A DNA stretch of 64,000 nt, taken from assembly GCA_005406025.1 (NCBI GenBank), contig BGZK01000081.1, positions 620,001-684,000 on the forward strand. Direction: 5' to 3'. A model generated the notes under the pieces. The model was not told the origin of the DNA, searched no databases, and saw only the letters and a program-made list of their open reading frames with translations. The stretch comes from Eumeta japonica (Eukaryota > Arthropoda > Insecta > Lepidoptera > Psychidae). The stretch's first letter is position 1, and each line of letters begins with the position of its first letter. The position numbers and the translations under genes were made by a program. This document shows, in pieces, positions 29,011 through 39,605 of the stretch.

Positions 29011-32000
29011 TTAATAAAACAACCTATGAGGAGCTATTTTTTTCTGGATGCGTTCAAGCCGTGCTTGCGTTGCTGGATAATGTTCGGAATCAGAAAAATT
29101 AGTACAAAATATTGGTTTTCTAGATGGTTGAGTTTTAGTTATGTGCTTGATAATTCTCTTTGCTTTTATGAATGCTGCATTTGGGTCATCCATGGTAATC
29201 TGAAAATAAATTTTAATGAATATGAATTATAAAACAATTTTCTTTGTTTAATAATGAAATAAAATAGCTTAATAACTGTCTGTATTTTAGAGTACGTGTA
29301 TAATAATGAAAACTTATGGATTCTCATTAAAACAACCACATATTATATTTACAATATATTTATTGTTTTTGGAAATATATTCTTCACTATTTATACAATT
29401 TTACAATTTTTGGAATTACTGTAAAAAGCAATTTGCCGTCTTGTAAGTAACATCTTTAATGGCCTCTTGTAATGTAGTCATTGCCTTTTCGGGGATTGTA
29501 CCTATACCTCTAAGCTATCTTTAATTTTAGGAAATAAAAAAATTACAAAGTGCAAGGTCCAGACTGTATGGCAGATACGTCATTGGTTCTGTAATTGAAG
29601 CTGTCAAAAAAAAAACCTCCTTTTTTTAATAGATTGTGTGGATGCATTGTCTTGTAGGAGGACGACTTTGCTGCAGGGATGATTTTTGCCAACTTGTTCA
29701 CATACTGGACAAGTATGTCCTCATGGACCACTTTGCAGTTACTGTCCTTTGATTTTCAATTGTGTTGTAATATCCTGATTCACCTTAAAGGAGCAACCAT
29801 TTTCTTACTAATGCTTTGACTTTTTTAACTTTTGTCAGCAAATCTCTATATGGATAGACTCACTTTGCCAATTGGCTTTTTCTTTCAGATTCAAAGCAGT
29901 ACACTTAGATCTCGTTGCCTGGGGATATATTATATACAACCAATGATCATCTGATATGTGGAGTAAATTTGCACTATATTACATATTGGTTATGTAATAT
30001 AGTGCAAATTTACTCACGAGTAAGTTTTTATCAGTTTTAATTAGTTGTACACTTATCAATACTACTGCAGTCGCCGGCAGACCTTCATGTAAATTGTTAA
30101 TGAAGGGATCATATGCAGATTTGTATTCACTAAATCAGGAATATACTGAGCTATGAGATGAATTTTCATCACCAAATGCCAATTGAAGTCTCTGGCAATG
30201 TTCTTGTTAGCTTAAGCTACAGCAAACATCGAATAAATCATGCAGCCAATATTTTTTTGACTTAAATTCATTCTGCTAATACACAATTTTCAAAATATGT
30301 CACTATAAAAAAAAAAACTATCTACAATTGTTTAATACACAAATTAAAAGATAACCTCCAAAAACTTGTATTTTCAAAAATCCTATTTGTTTTATATTCT
30401 TATTAAAAATTGCTAATTTTGGAAATTATCAGTATTGTGATAGTTGAATATTTAATCAATGGTTCATAGTGGATTCAGATAGAGAAGTCTGAAATAAATC
30501 AATACTAGCTTTCTTTGGAAAGATAATTGTATAATGTGAAAAAAAAATTATGTTCTCGTGTAAATGAGTTGTTGACATATAGCTAAAGTATAAATTGTTT
30601 AAAATCCATCTGATTGAATGCGATTAGACTGAGGCTGTTATTACATTTTATAGTTTGTGTGACACATTCTGTGTGCATTGTTGCCTGATTTGCAAAAACT
30701 TGAGGAATGGAATTATGATTATTTTCACGATTCACTAATGCCATTTTCAATAAGGCATTCAAGTATTTATATAGTATTTATGAACTAATTGCTAATGCAA
30801 ATAATAATATAAAGAATGAATGATGTGTATTTGTGAATTTTCTTGTAAAGAGAATTCTAATTTGAGATATATTTCTATTAACTGTCTTTTGTATCTTTGA
30901 AATGGGTAAAAAATAAACTAACGGTATCCCAGAACAATCCTGGATAGCGGCGGTTAATTTCTTCATAAAGATTCTTGGTATGTAGTTCAGCAATCTCCTG
31001 GAAACAAATCTTTTTAGCTATGAAATATACTTTACAATTACTGTACACATAAAGTAGTCAATAGGTATTGTTACAAATAGAATACTTCGATGGCATGTCA
31101 TGTAGAGCAGCATAAAACATTTTTCATTCTCGACTGGGAACATTATAATGATATGTCAAAAAATTTTTGCTCTAAGGCTACAAGTTATAAAATTATTGGA
31201 CGTTGTGATTAAATTCAACACAGTAGTATCTACATCAAATTGACCTGCATATTCAATAGTATTAAGTTAATTGTGACAGTGTAGTACAACAATATGAGAT
31301 TGAAATTAGAATACGAAGTACTAGTATTTATAGCAGTATTTATGAATAACATTTTTTATTCTACTGTTATAGTGAAAAAATTCGTGCAGATGAAATACTA
31401 GGTGTTTATTATTTGACAAATACTTGTACTTTTCTTATTTTATTGTAATACACAAAGAATGGATGAGCATGCAATGCAAAAGCATGCTGATGAAGTTCTG
31501 GGTGTTGATTATTTCACATCTGCTGGATACAGTTCTTCACCTAATATAGACCATCATGATCGATGACCAGATCGTCATACTGAGTTGTCTGTCACCAACA
31601 GTGGCCTGTGTCTTTCACAGTAAGTTTGAATATCAAGCAGGGCAATATGAAATCTATGAGCAATCTATTAGACAATTGATTAATCTGATTCTTGTGTGGA
31701 AATCTTCATTTCATATATTATATTGTCGAGGAATTCCAAACATTGCTCTTTCTACTGTATTTCAAAGAACAAACTTTATGAAAGCCAACTGTAAGAGAGT
31801 GTATCTCATCCATGACACGACTGGCAACATGCATGATATGTGTAGAAATATTTTCATATTTATGACAGGCTAGTCTGCTTTTAACGTCTGCTTCACACGA
31901 GACATAAAAATCAGACTAGTCTGTCAATGTCAAACACTAAGAAGGGACATGGTCAAAGGATAATTATTGAAATGTACCTTTTCATAAAAATGCAATTGTT

Positions 32001-32057
32001 TCATTAACAGTGTAGTATCATCATCTGTAATTGTAGCTCTTGAATGTAGGGTTGCAT
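29011..32057 (-). CDS. Unidentified gene, 3' exons (C-terminal 113 residues)
   Basis: Three minus-strand exons with GT-AG borders join in frame: 31978-32057 (26 residues, contains SRATITDDDTTLLMKQLHF), 30923-30997 (25 residues, EIAELHTKNLYEEINRRYPG then LFWDT) and 29011-29199 (62 residues and stop, begins ITMDDPNAAFIKAKRIIKH and ends PHRLFY). Phases match at both junctions. The first two peptides look helical, charged and possibly coiled-coil; the last is basic. A possible further exon ends at a donor below 32448 and could add HFLGD, but its acceptor is unclear because an in-frame TAA lies close upstream. I do not recognise the family. The stop codon at 29011 lies inside the 3' region of PSMD14, so the two genes converge with overlapping tails. 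The 5' end is not found; repeats begin at 32.5 kb. Confidence 0.65.
29440..29760 (-). pseudogene. Decayed mariner/Tc1-like transposase fragment
   Basis: Minus-strand reading frames with stops contain VVLLQDNAS and, after a shift, FVIFLFPKIKDSL, resembling the DNAP...LFP-LK stretch around the third catalytic Asp of Tc1/mariner transposases. Too broken to classify. It lies in the intron region between exons 29011-29199 and 30923-30997 of the unidentified gene. Confidence 0.4.
29961..30015. repeat. Perfect 25-bp hairpin
   Basis: Arms 29961-29985 (gagtaaatttgcactatatt plus acata) and 29991-30015 are exact inverted complements, with a 5-base loop ttggt. No base differs. Confidence 0.9.
31386..31523 (+). 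repeat. Two diverged copies of a 35-bp coding-like word
   Basis: gcagatgaaatactaggtgt at 31386 and gctgatgaagttctgggtgt at 31495 share the following ttattatttgac / tgattatttcac. The second reads ADEVLGVDYFTSAGYSS on the plus strand. Both lie in an intron of the unidentified minus-strand gene. Origin unknown. Confidence 0.45.
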
Positions 32058-32557
32058 CTGGAAAAGGAAAACTATATCTTATAATTAATAACTTACATAA
32101 TTGTATACTTTGGACAGGTTTTATTTTATGATAACTCCGTACTAAGCTCATTATCAATCAATGAGATTTATCGAAGTTAAAATGAACTAATAGAGTTAGA
32201 AAAAAAAGATTACAAATTTTCATATTAAATAAAAATTAGATGGAGTAGTCTTAGGTTTCTTCTTACAAAATATCTCACAGAAAATAATAGTACATATTGT
32301 GTTGCAAGGGTCACAAAACGCCTATTAAAGAAATATTAAATAGGGTATAAATTACATGCTATTGACAAAAGCATAGGATAAGAAATACTTCGGTACAAAG
32401 TACAACTTGGTTGACAATATGAAGTACTAAAATAGAAGACTAATTACCTCCTAGAAAATGGTCTTTACGAGCGGATAGTGGAGCAAGTTGTTAGTCCACT
32501 GTTGGCTGCACTTTGATGACTTCAAGTCAGTACAGTACAACGTATGAAATTGCGGCT

Positions 32558-32680
32558 GTGAAGTTAGTCATGAAAGCGTCGCAATGGCGTAAAACGGGGG
32601 GAGAAGAAGGAACCGCATTGCATCAATCGCAGGCAATTCAGAGCAGTAGAGTTTTGTGCCTTGTACAGGGCAGGCCCAGA
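32558..32680 (+). repeat. Dispersed repeat, copy 2 (see 4945-5140)
   Basis: tgaagttagtcatgaaagcg, ggcgtaaaac and ggcaattcagagcagtagag appear in the same order and orientation as at 4945-5060. Same family, unknown type. Confidence 0.6.
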
Positions 32681-33480
32681 AAATTCTACGCAGATTATAT
32701 TGGTGACATATAAAAAAAGGGCCAAATTTTAAGCACCCGAAACCGACAGCTTGCATGGAAAAATTGATGGATATCAGTGAACCAAGAGAGAGATGCAAAG
32801 CTCGTAGTAGGTAGAAATCTAGTCTCTGCCTACCTTTTTGGGAAATAAGCGTGGGTTTATATTATTATTATTATATTGTGGGTTAACATGATTTAACATG
32901 ACTTTATGAATCTTATAAGTGTTCTTAGTTAATTATTACAACGGTAAGCATAAAATTAATTCTTTAATATTGTCATGAATTTGGTATGTGATTGCCTGCG
33001 TTATAAAGAGTATTTGCTATCGACTCCAAGCGGACTCGTATAATGTAATTTATATAATTTGAGTTTTGCTTTGTTAGAAACAGATGTAAATATTAATATT
33101 TTCATAAAATATAAAAGGCAAAAATTGCGGTGGATTCCCGTTAAGTTAGCCAATTGATGAGACGCGCGCGGGATATATCCGTTCGTTCTCTGCCGCGAAG
33201 CACAAAAAGTTCACTTTGTATTTCTGGCTTATACTTAGTACGTTAAAGAAAATTGAATCGTATTCTTTAGAAAACAAGGCAGCAAAAAAATATCTAACTT
33301 TCGAGTCATGACAGGAAATTCACAACGTATTTTTAAACTTCGTTAATCGTGCAATTCACTTCGCTATGGCGTTTATGTCGCTTATTTGTTTGGATCTCTG
33401 TTCGTAATTATGAATTTACAAAAGTTATTTTGAGTGCTTTATTTTGATGTCTAATTCTAAATACATATATGAAATGCTAA
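32681..33480. other. No gene seen
   Basis: AT-rich with a short G+C-richer patch at 33125-33215 (gagacgcgcgcgggatat). It might hold the promoter or 5' UTR of the unidentified minus-strand gene, but nothing in the sequence proves it. Confidence 0.35.
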
Positions 33481-33689
33481 TGTTTGTTTGTAAAGACAGG
33501 GTTGTCTCTATCACCACCAATTCCAATCAACTTCTCGTTGGGGTGGTAAACATCCCTTGGTCTCACATTGAGAATGAGTGTTTGGTATCGGTGGGTGGAA
33601 GTGGGTAGTTGTGGGTGGCGAAAATGTGATAAATATATATTTGTCTTTTTCTAACGTATGGTTACGTCTGGAAATAATCTAGAAAACTA

Positions 33690-34045
33690 TGAAATGTGTG
33701 CAACTGTTAAAATCGATCCGGAATTTTTGAGAAGGTTCTATAAATTTCTGGAAAGATAGAAAGTTTCAAAATGTTCTACAACTGCTAAAATCAATATGAA
33801 GTTTGTAGAAAGTTCTAAGAATTTCTGGAATGATCTAGCAAGTTCCAAAATGTGTGCAATTGTTATAATCGATCTGGAATGTTCTGTAAGGTTCTAAAAA
33901 TTTCTGGAATAATCTAAAAAGTTCGAAAATATTTGCAATTACATATTATAATCGATCTGGAATGTTCTAAAAATTTTTGGAATAGTCTAGAAAGTTCCAA
34001 AACGTGTGCAACTGTTAAAATTGATGTGAAATGTTTTAGAACATT
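33690..34045 (+). repeat. Tandem repeat, unit about 80 bp, 4.5 copies
   Basis: Units begin aaaatgtgtgcaa-tgttaaa, continue with tcgatctggaatgttct and ttctaaaaatttctggaa, and end tctagaaagttcc. Copies start near 33693, 33768, 33848, 33928 and 34000 and are 75-85% alike. Further ttctagaa-rich degenerate units run to about 34330, followed by a second pair of copies (34318-34380 and 34495-34560). Confidence 0.75.
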
Positions 34046-34960
34046 CTAAAAAAAATATGAATTATTTTGAATTAATTCTCTAACTTATAAAGTTTCTAAC
34101 ATTTTCTAGATTTTGCCGTAATCTAGAATATTCTAGAACGATCTACTATCATCAAAAAATTTTATAAAGATCTAGGGTGGTCTGTCACTATCGGAAATAA
34201 TCTTGAACGTTTTAAAATGTTCTTTAACATTCGAGAACGATTGAGAACATTGAAAAATAATTTTAAAATTCTTAAAAGATTTAAGGTAAGCTGTCATTGT
34301 TGAGAATAATTTTGAATGTTCTAGAAATTTCGATGTATGATGGTACATAAACCGAAATTCAGAAAGTTTTCGTCAGTTTGATAGTATTTGCGGTTGAGAG
34401 AAGATCAATTGAAATTGAGAGTGAACAGTAATTAAACAAATTCAAGTGATTTTGACTAGCGAAAAAGAACAAACTATCTGAACATTCTAGGTGTTCTGAT
34501 ACTAGAAACTTCGGTATATTATGGTATATGAACCGTAATTCAGTGACTTCGCCAGTGTCATCATAATAACAATCGAGTGATTAAATTTGTGTAATTTCAT
34601 TACATTATATATGCACAATTCTAAGGCGTAAAAAACTATTTACAAAACCTCAAGCGGATTCAAAAAGAGAAAAAGTAGTACGTCGAACTGAAACAGAAGA
34701 ACAACGAGAAAACGGCTTTCGAATATTCGTAAAGGAGTGAAAAGAATTGGAGAAAATTTAACCGAAGAAGAAAGAACATATTAACGAAGATGTGCTATCC
34801 CGAATGAGAACTCTTAGAAATCGTCAATCTGCTGATGAACGTGAAGTGGAAAATAGAAGAAGTAATGAAAGAAACTACGAAACTGCTGGTTTGTGCCGCT
34901 CGAGTGGTGAATTCAATTTACCAGCATCAGATGTACCACCACCACAATTACTCGCATATA

Positions 34961-35285
34961 TGAATGAAAAAAAATAAATATAGTTTAAAATAAACTAAAA
35001 AACACGCTTTTAAAATACATTAAACTAAAAAGTGAAAAATAATCCTTAATATGAATTCAAAAAAATAATGAACAATGACGAAAAATACTAGTATTATTGT
35101 GGAAAAAGCGTGGGGCGCTTTGTGCCACATTTTTCGTATATGGAGCAACCCACGCTTTTCCACAATAATACTAGTATTTTTCGTCACTGTTCATTATTTT
35201 TGAATTCATATTGGGATTATTTTCACTTAGTTTAATGTATTTAAAAGCGTGTTTTAGTTTTAAACTATATTTATTTTTCATTTTA
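34961..35285. repeat. Large inverted repeat, arms about 140 bp
   Basis: Left arm 34961-35114 and right arm 35147-35285 are inverted copies over their full length (shared words ataaatatagtttaaaa, acacgcttttaaa, tacattaaacta, actagtattattgtgg, aaagcgtggg), with only a few mismatches and small indels. The loop (about 32 bp) is gcgctttgtgccacattttt and following. The left arm includes the end of a Helitron coding segment, so this is either a local inverted duplication or a fold-back insertion. Confidence 0.9.
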
Positions 35286-35358
35286 GTTCGGTTGATTGGT
35301 AAAAATTTGTAATTTTAACAATACAACAATATTTGAAGCATTAATAATGCTTATGACT

Positions 35359-35400
35359 GTTACTAAATTCTATTACAAAACAGTAATAGAATTTAGTAAC
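35359..35400. repeat. Perfect 18-bp hairpin
   Basis: gttactaaattctattac at 35359-35376 and its exact complement at 35383-35400 with a 6-base loop aaaaca. Confidence 0.9.
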
Positions 35401-35443
35401 AATAATAAACCTGCTCTCACGCAGACGATACGTGACGAAATTA

Positions 35444-35795
35444 TTCGATCCTGGCGATCCTGATCAGGATAAGAGGATAAACTTATCAAATTATTGTATT
35501 GTCATTGCTCCTTGATAAGTATGCAAAGTTTCAAATTAATCAGACTTCTTAAAATTGATGAAAATTAAGCTCAAAATTCCGTTACATACATAGATACATA
35601 CAACCCAAGATTATATTAATCTTGGCGGTCCTAATAAGGATAATGGGAAACTGTTATCAAATTATTGTATTGTCATCGGTCCTTGAGATGTGTGCAAAGT
35701 TTCAAGTTGATCAGACTTCTAGAAACCGATGAAAATTAAGCTCAAAGATTCCGTTACATAGTTAGTTAGTTAGTTAGATACAACCCAAGCTTATA
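35444..35795 (+). repeat. Direct tandem duplication, unit about 175 bp
   Basis: Two copies (about 35444-35615 and 35620-35795) share ttatcaaattattgtattgt, ccttga-a-gt-tgcaaagttt, gatgaaaattaagctcaaa and ttccgttacata, and end atacaacccaa. About 85% alike. Lies inside the Helitron. Confidence 0.8.
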
Positions 35796-37939
35796 AAAGC
35801 GTGTTAAAAACACCAGATTCCAATCATTTTCTACAAAATATACGTCGATACAACTGTTGTTTTCAAATGACTTCATTTGGAGCTTCATCAATATGCCACG
35901 AAGAAAATTTCAGCCCGGTTTTCAAGGTTCAATGCCAAATTTATCACCGAGTAGGCTCACTTCTGTCGATCTCCAATGAAACTCCAAAATTTCTTCAAGT
36001 ATTCTTCAGTCGAGCGATGACAATCAGGGACTACAATGTGATATTATTCAAAAATTACAGCGTCTACTTCAAAGTCATTATCAACTAATCAATGTGTTTA
36101 AGACTTCTCTAGATCAAACGGTTGCAGGTAATTATAAAATCGTCATTCGAGCAGATAAAAGACCAGCCGGTCAACACGAACGAAATTTCAATGTACCTCA
36201 AACGAACGAAGTTGCCGTAGTAATAAAATTGTTGATAACGAATGTAGTCGTCGTGATATTATTATTCAACGCTGAAGTAACAAATCGCAAAGTATTTCTT
36301 AAAGACTTTGTGGTTATGAATCACTACAGTATCCGCTAATTTTTTTGTCGCATAGAATAGATTAAAGAATTATCTGATACATAGGAACAGTCTTCTAAGC
36401 ATAAGTAAGTTCCAGGGCTCCGCGTCTTGTCACGGCGGAAGCACCCGCCGAGAGCTTTCCACCCTTCAGAGAGCAATGTAGTCCAGATTATCGACATCGA
36501 TAAAATTGTAATATATGCGTATGGTACACACCAAAATCGTGGGAAAAAAATTTATTTCACAAACAACAACAACGGTTGTAATAAAAATACAAATTATAAA
36601 CTCTTTTTAGTACATCATCGTTATTCCTTATTATTACATCGCTAAAACTGTAAGAGCTGTTCTAGGTAAAGTGAGGGATGAGGGAAAAAAATGTTATTTG
36701 GCAAGGGCTATTATGTCGTGTCTGAATACCTTAACGAAAAAAGCCCTTGGGATTAAACCGCTCGACTATCAGGTTACTTCATGTTATTTTTAAATTTCGA
36801 CTAAAATTATTAATTACTCAATCCTTTGTATTGATGAGAATAAAAAGAGAAACCCTTGAGTTTCTTGTCCATTCTTTTCAAGGTAAGTTGGCTTTTGGAA
36901 TGGGTGGTACTGTTGAAATGAATTTATTGAATTGAAAAATCCGTTAATTTTTTTGGCGAGGTAAGGATGGTTATCATTTCAATATTCAACAAATCGATCC
37001 GGCTACAAGTGTCAAAACTAAAAAAAGTATCAGCTATGCAATTTTATGCTTATCGAATTATGACTATATAGAAATGGTAAATATAACCATATTTTAAATT
37101 GTCTGCAGTTATTTTAACAGTTTATTGTAGACGTGTATGCTCAGATTGAGACGAAAAGATTAGAATTTATTCGGCATAATTAACGAAAATTGTGTTCGGA
37201 TGAATACATCCATTTAAGAGATGCTATGATAAATGATGGAAACGTCGATAACATGAGAAAATTGACCAACTTGCCATCTACGTTTACTGAAAGTCCACGT
37301 CACATGCAAGAATATGCTCAAGATACGATAACTTATGTCAGAAAACACGGCCCACCAGAATTATTTATAATATTTACACATAATTCTTCATGGGTGGAAA
37401 TCAAAAAAGAATTACAATATGAACAGACAGCCAGCGATCGACATAATTTTGTTGCCCGAGTTTTTCGTGAAAAACAAATCAAATCTATTGACGCCATCGT
37501 GAAAAATAAAATATTCGATACTATTATTTGCTGAATGTTTTTAATTGAAGAGCAGAAACGAGGAGCGCGACGTTCTCACAACTTTATTTGATTTCAAAAT
37601 AAAATTCAACCGAATCAAATAGATGATATCAAGGCTGAATTTTCAAACCCGGAAGAAGATCTTGATCTTTATAGTATAATCGTAAGAAACATGATTCATG
37701 GCCAGTGTGGTGAACTAAATAGAAGTTCTCAGTGCATAAAAGATGAAAAATGTACGAAACATTATCCGAAACCATTTTTGAACAAAACAGTCACAGGCGA
37801 AGACGAATACCTATCCGAAATACAAACGTCGATCACCAGAACAAGGCGGACTCAAGGCTAAAATTAAAATACGAGGCAATGAAGAAATTCAATTTAACAA
37901 TCAATGAGTGGTTCCATATAATCCATTTTTATCTAAAAC

Positions 37940-38480
37940 TAGCTCGCCCGGCAGACGTTGTTCTGCACTTCCTTGCGGGTAACTTGCCCGTATAGTTAAT
38001 GCCAGCAGCTGTGCCAGCATGGATGTATAACGAATTTTTTCTTCTTATGTATCGATCGATGTCGATTTTAATTCCGGTCCCGCTTTAGATTCTGCTCCTG
38101 GTCCCGTTCTCGATTTTGATATCTGTCCCGCTTTTAAATCCGATTCCGCAACGAATCACAGTTCCGATTTCAACGAAGCTAGGGGTTAGTAAATGAAACA
38201 GACAGACTGACAGATACAAAGGATCGTCTCAATCCAATTTCGATTTGGGTTTTGCTCCCGATCTCAATTTTGCGTTGACTTTGATTCAATTCAAAAAAAA
38301 TATACCGTTTTTGAGAGTTTTTTTCCACGCATTAACCCAAAAAATTATCGTGTTAAAAGTATCTTAAATTTAGTCCAGAGAGCTTCTCTACCTTCCAGTG
38401 AAAATCTCATCGTGATCTGTTCAGCCATTCCAATGATACCCCGGACAAACAGACAGATAGACAGATACAAAGCGTAATTT
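37940..38480 (+). repeat. Retroelement-derived repeat nested in the Helitron
   Basis: Starts actagctcgcccggcagacg, has the tcccg-rich body at 38075-38170 and two gacagatacaaagg-type tails (about 38205 and 38455). It separates two parts of the Helitron protein, so it inserted later than the Helitron. Confidence 0.65.
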
Positions 38481-39288
38481 AAAAAATTTTTGTCCTGATA
38501 ATAACGATCACAACAAAAAAAGAGTCATCCAATTTGATGTATTTGTACAAAAGCGATGCGCTTACATACACTTTGGCCATTAATTTTTATTTATATAGAT
38601 GTTCAATGCCCATATCAATGTTGAATATTGCAGTTCTGTAAAACCGATAAAGTATGTAAGCAAATATATTAATAATGGGAGTGATATGGCTATTTTTACG
38701 GTAACCAAAGAAAACCAGCGTGATGAGATAATACAGTATCAAATGGCTCGTTACACTAACAGCACCAACGAAGCGATTTGGCGAATTTTAAGTTCTCCAA
38801 TACACGTTCGAGATCCATCGGTTCTCCATTTATCCGTCCACTTAGAAAATAGACAACGTGTATTTTTCACTACAGAAACGGCACAAAAAGTTGCGACGGA
38901 ACTACCAACACGAATAACTTTAACAGTTTTTTTTCAATTATGCCAGAAAGATCCATTTGCTAAGACTTTACTCAGAAGTACGAAGCTATTATGCATGGGA
39001 TACAACAAGCAAACAATTTAATCCTCGAAAAGGTGAAATTCCAGTAGAAGGGCATGAGTGTTCAAGAGTAAAACAATAGGACGAGTCTACACAAAGCATC
39101 CAAAAAACACTGAATGTTTCTATCTGCGTTTATTATTTCACCCTATTCGTGGTCCTTGCAGAAGATTGCTCAGCATTTGTGGTATTTAACTGAGGAACTT
39201 TCTATATTATCACTGTTTGATGATGATGTGGACCACGAAACTAAAGTTTAAATGGTTCAAAATTTAACCAAAGAGGAAGAAATAACTC

Positions 39289-39585
39289 ATGGAAAAAGAT
39301 ACATCAAAAGAAGAACTTTGCGGTTCATTGAATGGTAAGTTTATTAAAGAACATTGGCATTAGTAGTAAAATAAATTTTTACTTTCGTTCTTTGTGAAAG
39401 TACATTTTTTAAACATTTGTATCTTATTTTTTTTTTCAGAAAAAAACACCTCTGACTTCATTTCAGTAAAAAGCAAGTCCTTGTTCAACCGCCTTAAAAT
39501 TGAAGACAGTTTTCCACATGAATGTCCTACTTTGTGGTCAAATAATGCTTCGTTTCAAGAAGCCAGAAAAAAGTTTCGGCACTGA
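39289..39585 (+). CDS. Small two-exon open frame beside a hAT insertion, unrecognised
   Basis: ATG at 39289 opens 15 codons (MEKDTSKEELCGSLN) to a consensus donor (AATG followed by gtaagt at 39335). After a 105-bp intron with a long T tract and cag, the frame continues at 39440 (EKNTSDFISVKSKSLF) to a TGA at 39583-39585, 63 residues in total with the split codon G|AA. A stop lies two codons before the ATG, so this is the whole frame. It sits between the end of the dead Helitron and the left end of the ZBED-type hAT (39606). I recognise no family; chance or a transposon-borne fragment are both possible. Confidence 0.3.
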
Positions 39586-39605
39586 GGGTAGTAAACGATG
39601 TAGCC

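Larger units (their letters stand above)
34590..39200 (+). mobile_element. Helitron, dead, with nested insertions
   Basis: Plus-strand fragments follow the order of the Helitron Rep-helicase protein: an Arg/Glu-rich start (MRTLRNRQSADEREVENRR at 34804), FNLPASDVPPPQ, MTSFGASSI...FSPVFKVQ (35868), QTVAGNYKIVIRADKRPAGQ (36117), LQYPLIFLS, YIHLRDAMINDGNVDNM (37205), SPRHMQEYAQDTITYV (37294), then MIHGQCGELN and FNAHINVEYCSSVKPIKYV (38602), NEAIWRILSSPIHVRDPS, VHLENRQRVFF and LFDDDVDHETKV (about 39210). The Rep catalytic HUH motif, expected after KRG at about 37560, reads as non-HUH residues, and there are many stops and frameshifts. The helicase domain is missing. An inverted repeat, a tandem repeat and a retroelement-derived repeat (37940-38480) interrupt it. 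Ends not located. Confidence 0.85.
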
